Source: Megalobrama amblycephala
Lineage: Eukaryota > Chordata > Actinopteri > Cypriniformes > Xenocyprididae
Assembly (NCBI RefSeq): GCF_018812025.1
Contig: NC_063054.1
Coordinates: 38,314,396 to 38,378,395, forward strand
Reading direction: 5' to 3'
DNA length: 64,000 nucleotides
Made by a program: the position numbers and the translations under genes
Notes under the pieces: generated by a model
Databases searched by the model: none
What the model was told of the DNA's origin: nothing
Seen by the model: the letters and a program-made list of their open reading frames with translations, nothing else
In this document: positions 33,991 to 47,262 of the stretch, in pieces
How positions within the stretch are numbered: the stretch's first letter is position 1
How the letters are laid out: each line of letters begins with the position of its first letter

Positions 33991-35513
33991 ACGGAATCAT
34001 AAAAAATGATAACAATAAGAACCGTTATTACTAACTGAGCAGCAAATCAGACTGATTTCTAATCATATTCTAGAAGAACATCTTTGTAAACGTGACTGTA
34101 AAATGTCAGAACTGAGTCCGGATGGAGCGGATGTCGAGTAAAGCGCAGGGGTGAAACAGATAATGCAGTAAAGTCTGACTCTCACCGCGGTGACCTTTTT
34201 ACCTGTGGAGAGCATAGTAATTGTGCTGCCGTGACCTTTATCCGTGACCCCTGAGCTCCTGCTCTTCACTCCACTCCCTCATTAGCGCTCGTGTCTCTAT
34301 TTGCAATCGCTCTCTCTCTCTTCATCATGTCTATATCATCATGATCGCTCACTTTCACAGCAGCCCTGATTCAACCTGTTTCCCTTCATAAGAGTTTTAG
34401 ATCCAAGCATTTTTTATCAAGTAAATGTAAGAATAACTTTGATATTGTTAGTAATATTTCAACTTCGGTTTACATGATTATCCAGACATAATTTATTATG
34501 AAAATCATGAGCATCAAATATGATCATCAGGTTTATTTGTGCATCTCTCAATCATCATTGCATTGCATTATATGTTTTAAAACTACACCATGATCAGCTT
34601 TGAACTATTTATTTAACTAAGCAAATATCATCTTACTAAGATATATTATTGCCATATATTGATATTTATATGCATTTTATGTGCTTTACTGTTATAAAGA
34701 TCTCATTAATGTACATTACAAGCATCAGAATTTCATATTGCATATAAATATCAGCATCTGCAGAAAATTGCATATTTTTAGTTGCATATTTCACTTTGGT
34801 TGTTTTCGTCTCGTGTTTCAGTGGCTCATGCGGTGAATCGAGAACCTCAAACCTTCTCACCTCGAGATCCGGCTCCGTGAACAGGTGAGTCCTGAACAAC
34901 AACAGCATAAATCAATGTTCACGGCTATCAGAGCAGCTGTACGAGATAATGCAGTAATATGTGCGGTAAATATAATGAGTGTTTTCCAAGAAGCAAGATT
35001 AATGTTGCTTGTATGTTGTTCAGTGTTGATTTTTTACTACCAACAGACTAAATCACATGTAGAAGATATTTTATGTCAAAAACACTAAAGTAACTGATTT
35101 AAAAATTAATTTCTAAGTTATAAAATGAATGTCCCCATGAGAAATAAACTTTATCATTTATATTCAGGATTATATAACAGTTTCTTATTAAAAAATTCTT
35201 AATAATAATAATAATAATAAAAAAGGTATTGAGCTGAAAAAGAACAATCTCTGCAGTTTCAGAAGAGCTTCATCCACACGAGTTACAGAAGAACACAGTG
35301 TTCAGATCCTCTGGGATCAGATGTGTTTCCGTCACGTGGCATCGGCACAAAGCTGGCACAGATGTTGGCATCTGCAGAGCTACGACTGCTCCTCCTCTCA
35401 CACAGGTGTAAATAAACGGCACATCTGGACCGATCGCGACAGAACCGCTCTCTCAGGAGACGCCATCTGAGACCAACAGCAGGAGAACTGCGAGTTCTGA
35501 CTCAAACATACAC
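33991..35513. other. Unique spacer with weak exon-like signals
   Basis: Positions 34060-34330 and 35240-35510 are of moderate GC. At 34822-34884 (plus strand) a 63-bp segment lies between TCGTGTTTCAG and CAG/GTGAGT, the form of an internal exon, with one frame open. No protein family was recognised. Confidence 0.25.
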
Positions 35514-35710
35514 TGTAAAAATCCTGGCATTTCCTGGTAAAAATACAGTAAAAATTTAAACAACCTGTAAATTTATTAGCGGATAATGTCAGTTTACTGC
35601 GTTTCACTGTACATTATAAGATGATTTGTCCTTTTTTTACTTCCAAAAACGATACACTTACAATACAATTACATGAACTGTAAGGTTAGATCTATTACAG
35701 CTTTTCCTGT
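35514..35710. mobile_element. ACTGTAAAAAT-type MITE fragment
   Basis: It begins ACACTGTAAAAATCCTGGCA and has further TACAGTAAAAATTTAAAC and AACTGTAAGGTTAGATCTA blocks, as in short A+T-rich cyprinid MITEs. Confidence 0.4.
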
Positions 35711-36177
35711 ATATAATAACCCAGCTGACAAAAATATGTTTTAAAAACCTTTTTTTTATGTTCCTATTAAGCTATGAAAACATTATCTCTAGAAGTTACA
35801 TTCAAAACGTGGAGTTCATGGAGAATCAGCGTTATTCAAACTTCACGATATGAACTTACAAACATGTCTTAATCCACACTAGAGACTGAAATGAGTCTTT
35901 GTTCCTTCACAATATGGCACCTCGTTGTAATCAGTGGATCATTTGCAGAAATTAAGGCCTTATTTTACAGACAATAGCCTCTTTTGTGATTATTTTAAGT
36001 GGAAATTCACTGCTGGAGACGTGGAGATTTTGGGAATGTAAAACATTCATTGCAGGATCAAATATAATTGCTAAAAGTGCCGGTTCAGAACAAAGCAAAG
36101 CAACAAATAAAAGACTACACAACGCTTGATATTCATAAAACGATTACAAATCTCACTTAACCAAAACCTCCAACAAT

Positions 36178-36180
<3 letters not shown>

Positions 36181-36216
<36 letters not shown>
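36181..36216. repeat. (CA)n microsatellite
   Basis: About 18 CA units. Confidence 0.97.
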
Positions 36217-36575
36217 AATGGTAAAATTCCAATTTTAAGTCTTACATTAAAAGATGGAACGAATATGCATATTGTTTTGTATCTCCAATACATTAACTAA
36301 AAATATACTGAGATTCTACAAATTCAGAGCCTTGAAAATACACAACTTCATCTGGTCCGAGTCTCAACATATGAGTGAAGCAGATTTTAGATCTATGAAA
36401 ATCTGTGAAATTCTCCAGAATGGAACATGTGAAATGGAGACCAGAGTCTCTTAGCATCATTAAATTAACTAAAATATGTAATTAACGAACAAAACTCACA
36501 TTACATGACATAATATTAATGATGCAAGCAAAGTTTGTGTGCTGCTGTTATATTTGTTAAAAAAGTTATAAGTAA

Positions 36576-36915
36576 TATATCCCAGCTAACAACGAAACTC
36601 AAAGTTATGAACAAACGTTCTTCCACTAACATTAATAAAACGTTCATTCAAAGTTATCTGGTCTTTAATAATGTTCTGAAAATATTACACAAAAGTGAGT
36701 TGCACAACATTTATGCATCGATAATGGAACGTTTTTTTCTGAAATGTTTAAGAACGTTCAGAGAACATTCAAAAGTAACGTTCCCATATTGTTTACCAAA
36801 TGGAATGTTCCCTTAACATTCGAGCAACCAAGAAAAAACAGTTTCGAACGTTCAGAGAACATTCCGAAGGAACATTTTCATAACTTAATGGCAACATTAG
36901 TTTGTTAAGTGGCAA
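36576..36915. mobile_element. CCCAGCTAACA/AACGTTC palindromic MITE
   Basis: It starts CCCAGCTAACAACGAAACTC and ends near TTAGTTTGTTAAGTGG. The interior GTTCAGAGAACATTC repeats in both orientations. Same family as 47630-47963. Confidence 0.75.
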
Positions 36916-37559
36916 ACATTGATCTTGTTACGTTTTTATGTCACTAACTCTAAAACAAAAAAATTTAAGTGACTGATTTAAAATACATTTTTAAGCTATA
37001 AATAAATGTCTCCATGATGGCCAATTAACATTTTTAGAGAAACACAGATTTATCAGTTTTATTCAGCAACATTTTTTGACCAATAAATTTGTAATAAAAA
37101 ATTAAGATTTTATAGAATACTTACTGAAAAAGATCAATTTCTAAACAATTGCATAATTTAGAATTATGTACGACTGGAAAACTTGAGCATAAAAGTCTTG
37201 GAAAAAAAATTGTATATAAACCATTTTCAACTACAATTACAAAGAAACGGCAAGTAACACATTTTAACGATCTAAGCATATGGTCTAAAGCGTATGACGC
37301 AGAAAAATGGTCGGCGCGCCCGGTGCAGGGTCTAAAAGGGTTGTCCCTATTCTCTTAATGAGTCATGGGTTTGTTTTGGGTGAACCAATCAATGCAATCA
37401 ATGCAATAAACCAATCAGAGACTCATCTCCCATTCCCTTTAAAAGCCAGTTATACTTACACCATCTTTATTTTTAATATTTGGCATGTTTGTGTGCTGCT
37501 GCATTCATTCTTCAGGTCGACGTCCATAATATTATATCCATTATAAAAATCTGAGGAAA

Positions 37560-37720
37560 GTGATCTTTGTATTTGTCCTTTTTACAGTTAAGGGAATTTT
37601 CCATAACATACAGCGCTAAAACAACGTCCTTTGTTTACAAAAGTCTCTTTCAATTTAACTGACTCATTTACTTGTAGTTTGCCGCCATCTAATGGCGCAT
37701 TAATGTAACTTTCACTCAAT
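37560..37720. repeat. Dispersed repeat fragment shared with 10490-10720
   Basis: Shares CCTTTTTACAGTTAAGGGA-like and TGCCGCCATCTAATGGCGC blocks with the earlier copy. Confidence 0.5.
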
Positions 37721-39784
37721 CCACGTTACGCACTAACAGACCAAATACAACATATTATTTATATAAAAATAATATTTATTGAACAAAAATATTTAAATAG
37801 CATTATAAATGACAATAGGAAATAAACACAATTGTGCAATTCAGTCAAACGTACAAATGTTATTAAATTTAACAATTCAATTTGCTCAGGAAAAAGTAAT
37901 AGATTAATAAGACCAAAGATTGCCCGTTTTATGTACCCAAAATGAATTATATCTCATGTTTAACAACTATAAGCAAATCCCTGGCCGAGATGAAGCTGTT
38001 CTCAGCGGGTACTCGAGCTCTGAACGACCGCTGACAAATTATAAAATTATAAAATAGACACTATGATTAAATATGAGTCACATATTTCAGGTCTAAACAA
38101 CTACATTCTCACCTAAAACACTCTTAAAAGAGGAGTGATGCAAACGGTGAAATTGCAATAATATTTGTTTTATCTACAATTTTGAAAAAATACTTTTTAC
38201 AGTGCTTAAAACCCATAAAAATCTTTTATGGCCGACCAGCGGCGAACGCGGTGCTTTAATAGACTTCACTAGGCCTTACTCAAATGTGTTTCCCTGTATG
38301 AAAGAGGAAGAGGATGAGCTGGGATCAGTCTGACGCTCTTCATCTGCTGCTGAAATGATCCTCTCGAGAACGAAAGAGAGAAAACAGCGATGCAGACTGA
38401 AGGAGGAGAAACGGCTCAAATCAACTCGTTTGTTAAAAAATCTCATGTCCTCAGGAGAAAATCTGAGACAAGATGCAAAACATTTCTGACGGTCACGTGT
38501 GCACGTTTGAGCATCTGATGATGAAGCTGAAGTCCGTCTATTACGTCTAGTAAAATAGGCTTCCCAGTTTAATGTTCACAATCCCTTTAAGAAGACATTT
38601 CAACACATTATTGGTGCTTTCAAGACATTGTTCCATTCATTAACCAGTGGAGTGAGTTTTCTGACCGAAAACCTGTTTGAAAACAGTCATTTATTATGAA
38701 CACCATGCGGTTGTTCACACACAAGCACACGTTTCTGTCTGTATCCGTTCAGAACGGCCTTCTAAAACAGCACTTGCAGGACAGAAGACGCTGAAATCAT
38801 GATGAATTGAGCGGTGTGTGGCACAGATGCTTTCAGACGAGGATACGAAACAACTGCCACGGGTGAAATATGAGCGCGCCGCTGCTGTAATGTAATTCTG
38901 GACGCTGAATTCAACCAGACAATAAATAAAGTTAATGATTATCGATAAAACTGATTTTGCTGCATAAGCATCCGGGCGAGTTGTTTTTCATTTGCATTCA
39001 GTTAAACTCTGTTACAGATGAAAAATACATTCAATATGTGACCGTCGAGACTTTGTGCAGCAATATGAGCTGCTTCTAATGGGGATCTCAGTGAACACAG
39101 TTTCAGCTTAATGGATGCAAATAGGGTAAAAAATCTAATTGTGATTTTTGTAATAAAAATTGTGATTGTGATTTAAAATGCGCTAAAGGTGTCACTTTAT
39201 TCTAAACTCAGTGGGCAGCTTTAACTCTTATTATAACAATAGTTTGGAGTGTTTTATGAAGAACGGCGGGTTTTGCCAAGAAGTTTTGGTCAAGTGCCAG
39301 TCAGAGCAGGTCAGTCCAGATCCTGCCAACACTCTGACACTTCATACAGCCAGAATCTGTAATCGTGTTTTAAAAAGTATGAAAGTGACATTAATTTGGC
39401 ATATTGAAAACTGAGGAAATTTAGCGGAGTCAGATCTAGAAGGACAGTGAGAAGTGATGAAACACCACAGAATGAGCTCGTGTTTCTGATGGGATTTTTC
39501 TCCAATGAGACATTAAATCACTTTTGATTTAATATGAAACAATATTAAACAGCCATAAATATAAGAACCCGTAAACTTCTATATAGAAGAGTTCTTTAAA
39601 TTTGAGTCAAGAAATTAATTATAGGGTCTTTTTAGACTCCAAATGACGTTTGCTAAAATAATAAAAAAGTTCTCTTTGTCCAAATGACATGAAACTTTGT
39701 ACAGTGGTTAACACTTTATAGATCTACAAATAAAAAGAAAATTGGAGTGATATCTTGTTTTCATGTTAGTGTAGAAAAAAAAGT
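37721..39784. other. Spacer without recognised gene
   Basis: Positions 38240-38560, 38700-38940 and 39200-39500 look single-copy. The 39211-39505 frames on the two strands are mutually overlapping and carry no domain. Confidence 0.3.
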
Positions 39785-40901
39785 CACACTCAGGGTCTTT
39801 GGGGTCTCCAGGCACCAAAATGTAATTTTGTAACAAAATAATTGTTTTTTAAAAATCAAATGTAATTTTACTCTGTTTATTAATGTTTTTACTTCATATT
39901 TGTGCAGTTTTTAGGGGATTTATCATATCTTGTAAATTTATATTAATAAATAAATAAATATTTTGTTAAATAGGTTTTTATACAAAAACAGCTTTTTATG
40001 TAAAATTCACTTTATAAAAGACCCACATTTCTAACTTTCATTCATGGGGATAACATGGATAATTTGACATGGTTTAGTGTGAGATTTTTGCCCATCTTTT
40101 GGAAAATGCAGTTTTAAAAGTAAAAAATGATCACTTTATCCAGCAGATGCTGCAGAGCTCCACTATTTGCTGTTTGACTGACTGAAAGACATCTTTTCAC
40201 AAGTTTTTCAGCTGGATTCATATCTAAATATTATCAAATCACAATTATAACAATGAAAATGACTTTTTGTCAAAGTTTAGTATTTTTTGGTTGATTTTGA
40301 GGATGAATTTTGTCCATTTTCTAAGCGGGGTCTCATCATAATGTAACAATATTGAAAAAGACATTTTTTTCAGTACAAAAAAATACAAAACTTTGACAAA
40401 AAGTAGCTTTTATTGTCATAATTGTGATTTGATAATATTTAGATATGAATCCAGCTGAAAACACTTGTGTAAAGATGTCTTTCAGTCAGTCAAACAGCAA
40501 ATAGTGGAGCTCTGCAGCATCTACTGGATAAAGTGATAATTTTTTACTTTTAAAACTGCATTTTCCTAAAGATGGGCAAAAATCTCACACTAAACCATGT
40601 CAGATTATCCATGTTATCCCCATGAATGAAAGTTAGAAATGTGGGTCTTTTATAAAGGGAATTTTACATAAAAAGCTGTTTTTGTATAAAAACCTATTTA
40701 AAAAAATATTTTTTAATTTATTTATATAAATTTAAAAAATATGATAAATCCTCCAAAAACTGCACAACTGTGGAGTAAAAACATTAATAAACAGAGTAAA
40801 ATTACATTTGTTAAAAAAAATATATATATATATATATATTTTGTTACAAAATTACATTTTGTTGCCTGAGGTCTGTGGAGACCCCAAAGACCCTGAGTGT
40901 G
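39785..40901. mobile_element. 1.1-kb foldback (long inverted repeat) element
   Basis: The left end CACACTCAGGGTCTTTGGGG is mirrored by CCCCAAAGACCCTGAGTGTG at the right. The arms match along most of their length: for example CTGCAGAGCTCCACTATTTG at about 40150 against CAAATAGTGGAGCTCTGCAG at about 40499, and CATGGTTTAGTGTGAGATTT against AAATCTCACACTAAACCATG. Each arm is about 550 bp and the spacer is short (about 40290-40350). No coding frame. No obvious target duplication. Confidence 0.9.
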
Positions 40902-41689
40902 CTTCCCAAACGAAGACCGCACAAGAGTTAAATCCATAAACTGATGGGATAATTCTCTATATGAAGCACCTGATGGAACCCATTTAGGTTCCATCTAGAA
41001 CCTTTTCTTCTCTTCATTTACTTTCTTTTGATTTTGGAATGAAACAAGAGACGAAGTGTGTGTTTACGGCGCTCGAGCGATAAAAACCTCTCTTCGAGTC
41101 TCTCTTCTCTTTGTTTCTGAAGAACGTCAGCTCTGGACACACTAATTATACCCTCTCAGATCGATCGGCTATGAGACCTGCTCCTGAACAATCCATATAT
41201 CCGCAGCGCTGCGGGTCGTCGCAACATACAATTAAAAATTCACGCTCCACTGTTCATGCACGTCAACACTGTGAAGATCACGAGGCCTGAAACTTTTACA
41301 GAAGTCCTTGTTCTCGAGTGGACTCGGGTCAAATGCAAGTTCATCTGTTGACCTTGTGCTTCAGATTCACTGCAGATGCATTCAGTGCATTCGTCTGAAG
41401 AATGTGGAGGACATGCCCAACAAAACTGTGAAGATTTCATATTTCTGTCACGACCAAAAGCAATTTCATGTTCAGTGTGACGGGAAAACTGCAGGTCAGG
41501 TTGTTTCAGTGTAAATGATGATTCTGACACCTCATACAGTCGATCAGCAGACGTTCCTGAACAAAACCGATGTCTACAGCTAAAACACGCCATTCAGATG
41601 TTTTAGATTCTGTTTCCTGGACAGTTCAAATCAGAGTTAGAGTTAAAGTCACATTTATTAAGTTTGGAAGCTGAAATAATGAGATAAAT
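40902..41689. other. Spacer without recognised gene
   Basis: Positions 41040-41600 are balanced in GC. A minus-strand frame of 117 codons (41240-41593) overlaps a plus-strand frame of 68 codons. Neither has a recognised domain. Confidence 0.3.
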
Positions 41690-43040
41690 GAGTCAAAATT
41701 ATGACAGACTAAGTCTTTAAAGATTATAAAGTCAACTTCTGAGATAGTCAAAATTATGACTTTCTATATGTCTTAATTATTACTTTTTAAGCCATAATTT
41801 TTATATAAAAATATTTAAATGTAGTATTTCATCATTTTGTCTTTTTGTCTGAATCACAACCTTTGAAGTCATAATTTAGATTTTTGGCCATAATTCAGAT
41901 TTTTTTTTTGTTTGTTTGTAATAATTTAGCTTTTTGTCAAAATTGACTTTTTAAGTTAGAATATTGTCTGTTGGTCATAATTTGGACTTAATATATCATA
42001 ATTTACATCATAATATCTTAATATACTACATAATTTACAACTTTTTGTCATAATTTAGATTTTTTTTGTCATAATTGACTTTTTAAGTCATAATTTTGGC
42101 TGATGATCATAATTTCAACTATCATAATTTTGACTCATAATTTCAACTTTTTGTCATAATTGACTTTTTGAGTCCTAATTTTGACTTTTTTTCATAATTT
42201 AGATTTTTTTGTCATAATTTCAACTTTTTGTCATAATTGACTTTTTGAGTCATAATTTAGACTTTTTTTCATAATTTAGATTTTTTTGTCATAATTTCAA
42301 CTTTTTGTCATAATTGACTTTTTGAGTCATAATCTTGACTTTTTGAGTCATAATTTAGATTTTTTTGTCATAATTTCAACCTTTTGTCATAATTGACTTT
42401 TTGAGTCATAATTTTGACTTTTTTTCATTATTTTGACTGTCATAATTTTGACTCAAATTTCAACTTTTTGTCATAATTTCAACTTTTTGTCATAATTGAC
42501 TTTTTGAGTCATAATTTTGACTTTTTGTCATTATTTTGACTGTCATAATTTACTTTTTAAGTTATAATTTAGACTTTGTCAAGTCATAATTTAGAATTTT
42601 TGTCATAATTCACTTAAACCATTTTGACAACAATTATGACAATTTTGACAATTTAAATTTTTTTGCCATAATTGACTTTTTATTTAGTTATAATTTTGAC
42701 TTTGTCATTGTTTCGACATTTGATTTAATAATTATGGCTTAGTATGTCATAATTTAGACATTTTGTCATAATTTTGACTTATGTCATCATTTTGAGTTAT
42801 TATGCCAATTATGACTTTTTAAAGTCATAATTTAGACTTTTTGTCATAATTTAGATTTTTTTTTTGTCATAACTGACTTTTTAAGTAAATAATTTCAACT
42901 TTTTGTCATAATATTGATATTTTTTGTCACAATTATGGCTTTTTAAGTCATAATTTCGACCTTTTGTCATAATTTTGAGTTTTTTAATGTTCTAAATGTG
43001 ACCTTTTATGTCATAATTTGACTTCATAAATCATAATTAC
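41690..43040. repeat. TCATAATTT(CAACTTTTTG) degenerate minisatellite, locus 2
   Basis: Same unit type and orientation as 15350-16730: TTTTTGTCATAATTTCAACT, GTCATAATTGACTTTTTGAG and TCATAATTTTGACTTTTT repeat many times. The cleanest copies are at 42130-42540. A few more units occur at 43500-43590. Confidence 0.88.
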
Positions 43041-43108
43041 ACTTGACTAAAGCATGATTAAAAGCACACTGAAGCAGCCAGACCTCCAGCCGTGTAAAGA
43101 AAGCGGCG

Positions 43109-43261
43109 TCAGGCAGAGGACAGAAATGTGATGTACTGTCCCATCAGACAGACGCACCGCTGCATGTTAATGAGCGTCTGAGGGTCACATGACCTGATGT
43201 TCCTGAACTCCAGATTCACATTCAAACCAAGGTTATCTGCAGAAATGAATGTGAGCTTCAT
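43109..43261 (-). other. Candidate exon or small frame (low confidence)
   Basis: On the minus strand a pyrimidine-rich acceptor (CATTCCCTTTTTCCCCACAG) is followed at once by an ATG-started frame of 50 codons beginning MKLTFISADNLGLNVNLEF and ending at 43109. Base composition is more coding-like than in the neighbours. I recognise no family, and a downstream donor is not clear. Confidence 0.25.
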
Positions 43262-43590
43262 CTGTGGGGAAAAAGGGAATGTGAAAGTATAACAGAACTC
43301 AAACACGCGCCTGCAGGCGTCAGAGACACAGGATGAAGGTCTGCAGCTCATGAAACCACGGATCTTCCCAGTGTCACAATCAACATCATCATCATCACCA
43401 TCACAAACCGAAGGTCCAAGTGAAGGCTGGTTCATCTCGCACAGATACTTTTAGACTTTTGATGCATTTACTAACATTGACAAGCAACAAGCATATTATT
43501 TAGTGGATTCAATTTTGTGACTCAAGTCATAATTTTGACTTAGTATATCATAATTTAGACTGTCATAATTGATTTTTAAGTCATAATTTC

Positions 43591-45109
43591 ATCCAATTAT
43601 GATCTCAGATAATCAGTGTTATTTTTGTATCGATATTGTTTTTGTTAATATTTTGAATATTTTATTTTACATTTCCACTTTAATTTTAAAGTTGTAGTAA
43701 TTGTGTTGTTTTTGTCTTTTTTTTCTTAAAAAAATATGTCTGTATAGTCTTTATGATTGTTTATTTATTAGATTTAGTTTATTTAGTTTTAGTTATTTTA
43801 GTACTAATAGTTAAAATAAAATAGTTATAATAAAATAAGTAAAAATAAAATATATTTTGAATAAGATTTTATATTTTTAGGTATTATTTTAATTTTAAAG
43901 ATCTAGTAACTGTGTTGTTTTTTGTCATTTTTTAAAAAAAACAATGCTTAGTTTTTATTACTTTTTATTTATTAGTTTTAGTTATTTTATTACTTCAACT
44001 CAAACTAAATGAAAATTAGAAATGTTGCCTTAAAAAATATCCAAAATAAAATGTTTTATATATATATATATATTATTTTCAGCTAAAATTTCATTTTATT
44101 TTCAGTTATTTTCAGTGACATAAAAAGCAACACATTTGTGTTTTGTGATGCTGGTTGGGAAAATGAGCTTGTTTCTGGAAAAGCCGTTTTGAAATCAGTA
44201 ACTTCACAACAATAGTATCAATCGACACACTCAAATGCTTCAAAACGATTTCATATTGTCACAATATCATACTCCAACAGTGCGAAGCTGAAAGATCAGA
44301 AAATCAATCAAAAACACATTCATGACATTCACACGGAGGTGTTGATGTAAAGCCAATACAGACAGGAGGAAAAATAACATATAATGGCTCACAAAAACAC
44401 AGCAAGAGCATCAGATCAGGAGTACAGGAGACGCCCGAGACTCAGAGACACCATTAGCAGCTTCAGCACAACCACAGAACCCGCTCAAACACCCCATAGA
44501 AACACAGATCAGGGTCACTGAGCTTCTGTGGTTCAGAAACTACGAGCTTCTGAGGCATAAATACTGCTCTATTGGTTTCAGACATTATATTTTATTACAT
44601 CAAAACTATTTTTGTGATTTATATCATCTAAACCAAGGGTTAAATATTTGTGCTAGGACAATACTATCGATGCATTGCAATTTGTGGATCATTTCTGATA
44701 TTTTCCAAATGCATCGCAAACAGCAGATGGCGCTCTAGGATAGTTTTTAACCGCACACTCAAATGCTCATGAAGAAGAGCGCTCGTGCATTCGGCTGAAT
44801 CTGCGTTCATCGCAAACACTCTTGTCATTTGCTTCAACCTTCTCGAACTTTATGAATGATTATTTTATAGAAGGTTCAAGTGGTGTGTGTAAGGCATTGG
44901 AAGCAAGCAGAGTGCGGCTGTTTCTGAAGCATGCAGCGTCATCTGCTGTTGAAAACTAAACTCAGAATCGATTCGAGAGAGAATCGCGATGCATTCGGAT
45001 GATGTTCCTTTTTTGAGGAACATCATATAGTAACAACTTAAGGGGGACCGTTTTCAAATGAATAATAATGATAAAAATAATAATAATAATATATCATGTT
45101 TAACCCTTT
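43591..45109. other. A+T-rich spacer with old repeat relics
   Basis: Positions 43640-44110 are simple A+T-rich sequence. Positions 44650-45010 carry GATGCATTGCAAT- and GAGAATCGCGATGCATTCGG-like blocks, probably an old hAT-type repeat. Positions 44280-44560 look single-copy. No gene recognised. Confidence 0.35.
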
Positions 45110-45801
45110 GGTGCTGATTTGTTTACTTCAATGTACTATATTTTAGTTTGATAATGTTTTCTATTTAATATTTTGTATTTTTAGAAGATTTTATGGTACT
45201 AAATTATATTACAATCCATTTATTGACTTTTTGAGCATAGAGCTGAAAATTACATTTTCAACATAAAATGTGGTAAAATTCTTTGAATCACAGACTGAAG
45301 TTTGGTCTCTTTTTAAAGACGACATTTGGCAGATTATTTATATAAGTGAAAAAAGTGAACTTAAAAAATAATTTTACATTAATTGTTATGAAAAATAAAT
45401 AATACAGTTTTCACAAAAATACTATTTTCAAATTTTATATGAAATATATATTTTTCAAAACACATTTTATTTTAGAACTCTAGAGAAAACCAAAGCCATA
45501 AACTTAAACAAGTTGTGTTCCGAATTTGAGGTTGATATCTCAAAAAATGAGCTTTCAGTCAGATTTAGTTAGGCTGCAGTACCACACGCTTCCACTAGAT
45601 TCGTTTCCCATTTATTTCCAATGCACTCAATTTTGGTGTAACCTTTTCAAATCATGTCTGTTATTTTTTTTGTGTGTTCACATAGCAAGTGCCAAAACCT
45701 TTGCCAAGTTTCGTAAAATTCCGATGAAGTAAAAAATTCTAAAAAAAACAAAACGTACATTTTTTTCTGTCAAAAATGACCAAAGAGCACCAGAGGGTTA
45801 A
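45110..45801. mobile_element. piggyBac-like MITE
   Basis: TTAA-CCCTTTGGTGCT (45110) is mirrored by AGCACCAGAGGG-TTAA (to 45801). TTAA duplications with termini beginning CCC fit piggyBac. Length is 692 bp with no transposase. Confidence 0.75.
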
Positions 45802-45945
45802 AAACCTATTATTTATACAGTAAAAAACTGTTAAAAATGCAATATTATCTGAAAAATATTTAATATTACATAACTGTATCCTTTTTACTTTTGTAATTTA
45901 AGATGTATAAACCTAATGAGAAACATCAAAAAAATAAATAAATAA

Positions 45946-45947
<2 letters not shown>

Positions 45948-45977
<30 letters not shown>
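45948..45977. repeat. Poly(A) tract of 30 bp after (AAAT)n
   Basis: An uninterrupted A run follows several AAAT units. It could be a retroposon tail, but no retroposon body is evident upstream. Confidence 0.8.
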
Positions 45978-45979
<2 letters not shown>

Positions 45980-46916
45980 AGAATAAGTGGTAATGTCAAA
46001 CTCTGTACATTTGATTCTATCTATTATATTATGTATTTATAAATAAATAAATATAATAATAATAATAATTTGGCTTCATTAATTTTATTTAGTTAAAGGC
46101 CCCAGTTTGTAAACCTCTGATCTAAGCAACATTTTCAAAATCAAATAGTACATTTTATATATTTTTTTTTTTTGCATCTGTTCTGAATTGCTCTATTCTT
46201 TAATTTTTGTTAAAAAAAAAATTAAATAGCCTATAATGCATTTAAATGTTGTGCAAGATGGTTTTACTCCTGACAATATTTAATATTTCAATCAAATAAT
46301 CAGTGTTTTTCTGTGACAACATGCCCCGGTATAAAGTATCATTATTTTTTGTAGCCGAGACTCTAATGTTTGTGACTAAACAGACACTTTCATAAATCAA
46401 TAACGTCTAGTTAGAACGCAAACTCCTCCAGGAGGATTTTCCGCAATGCGTTTCACCGACACAGATGTAAAATAGCTTTCTTTATTATTTTTTCATCATT
46501 AGTTGCAAGAATGGCACAAAAATGGATGGTAAATCCAAAGAAATACAGTGAAAGGAAGCATTATTGGATATAAGTGAGTGGAATGACTGAAGGATCATTA
46601 CAGGACATCAGATCTTCGACATGGACAGATTTCCAATGATCTACTAGAACAGTACAGTGATTTAACACACAATAAACACACACTTTACACTGTCAGAAGC
46701 TGCTGCATTCATGAATTGGTGTTTGTGAGTGAAGCGGTGGATGATCTGCAGTCATAAAGCCCTTCTGAAGCTCCAGTGTGAAGCACTAAAACACTCTGAT
46801 GCTCGAGCCGAGAGACTTTAACACTGAAACACACAGGACATTCTGGAAGGTCATCGTCTACATTGATTCTCTTGAAGAAAACTGCAGTCGCACATGTTCT
46901 GTCGCCGCTGGAAAAG
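45978..46916. other. Spacer without recognised gene
   Basis: A+T rich, with a hAT-end-like CCCCAGTTTGTAAACCTCTG at 46101-46120. Positions 46480-46870 look single-copy. Confidence 0.3.
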
Positions 46917-47232
46917 ACCAGCTAACAGGGAACGTTCTTCCAGTAACGTTAATAGAACGTTTGTTTAAAGTTATCCGGTCTTAAATAAAGTTAGCACAAT
47001 CACTCCTGGAACGCTCTTCTGGAATATTCTAGTTGGTTTGATGTTTTTTAAATGTTACAATTTGTTTCAGAATGTTCCAAGAATATTCAAATGTAACGTT
47101 CCCGTAATTATCAAATGTTTTATCTAACGATTTTTTGTTTTGTTTTAATATTTAAAAAGTGGACGTTTTGAACATTCTTCAGAAATAATGTTTGGCAAAA
47201 CATTCTTAGAACATATTTTTGTTAGCTTAAAT
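46917..47232. mobile_element. CCAGCTAACA/AACGTTC palindromic MITE
   Basis: It starts CCAGCTAACAGGGAACGTTC and ends near ACATATTTTTGTTAGCTTA, with matching TIRs. Confidence 0.75.
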
Positions 47233-47262
47233 GTAACCAAACAATATTTTATCATGGCATTC

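Noticed and set aside
45948..45977. Poly(A) tail of a processed retrocopy
   Set aside because: No gene-like or LINE/SINE body precedes it on either side. It is probably simple repeat.
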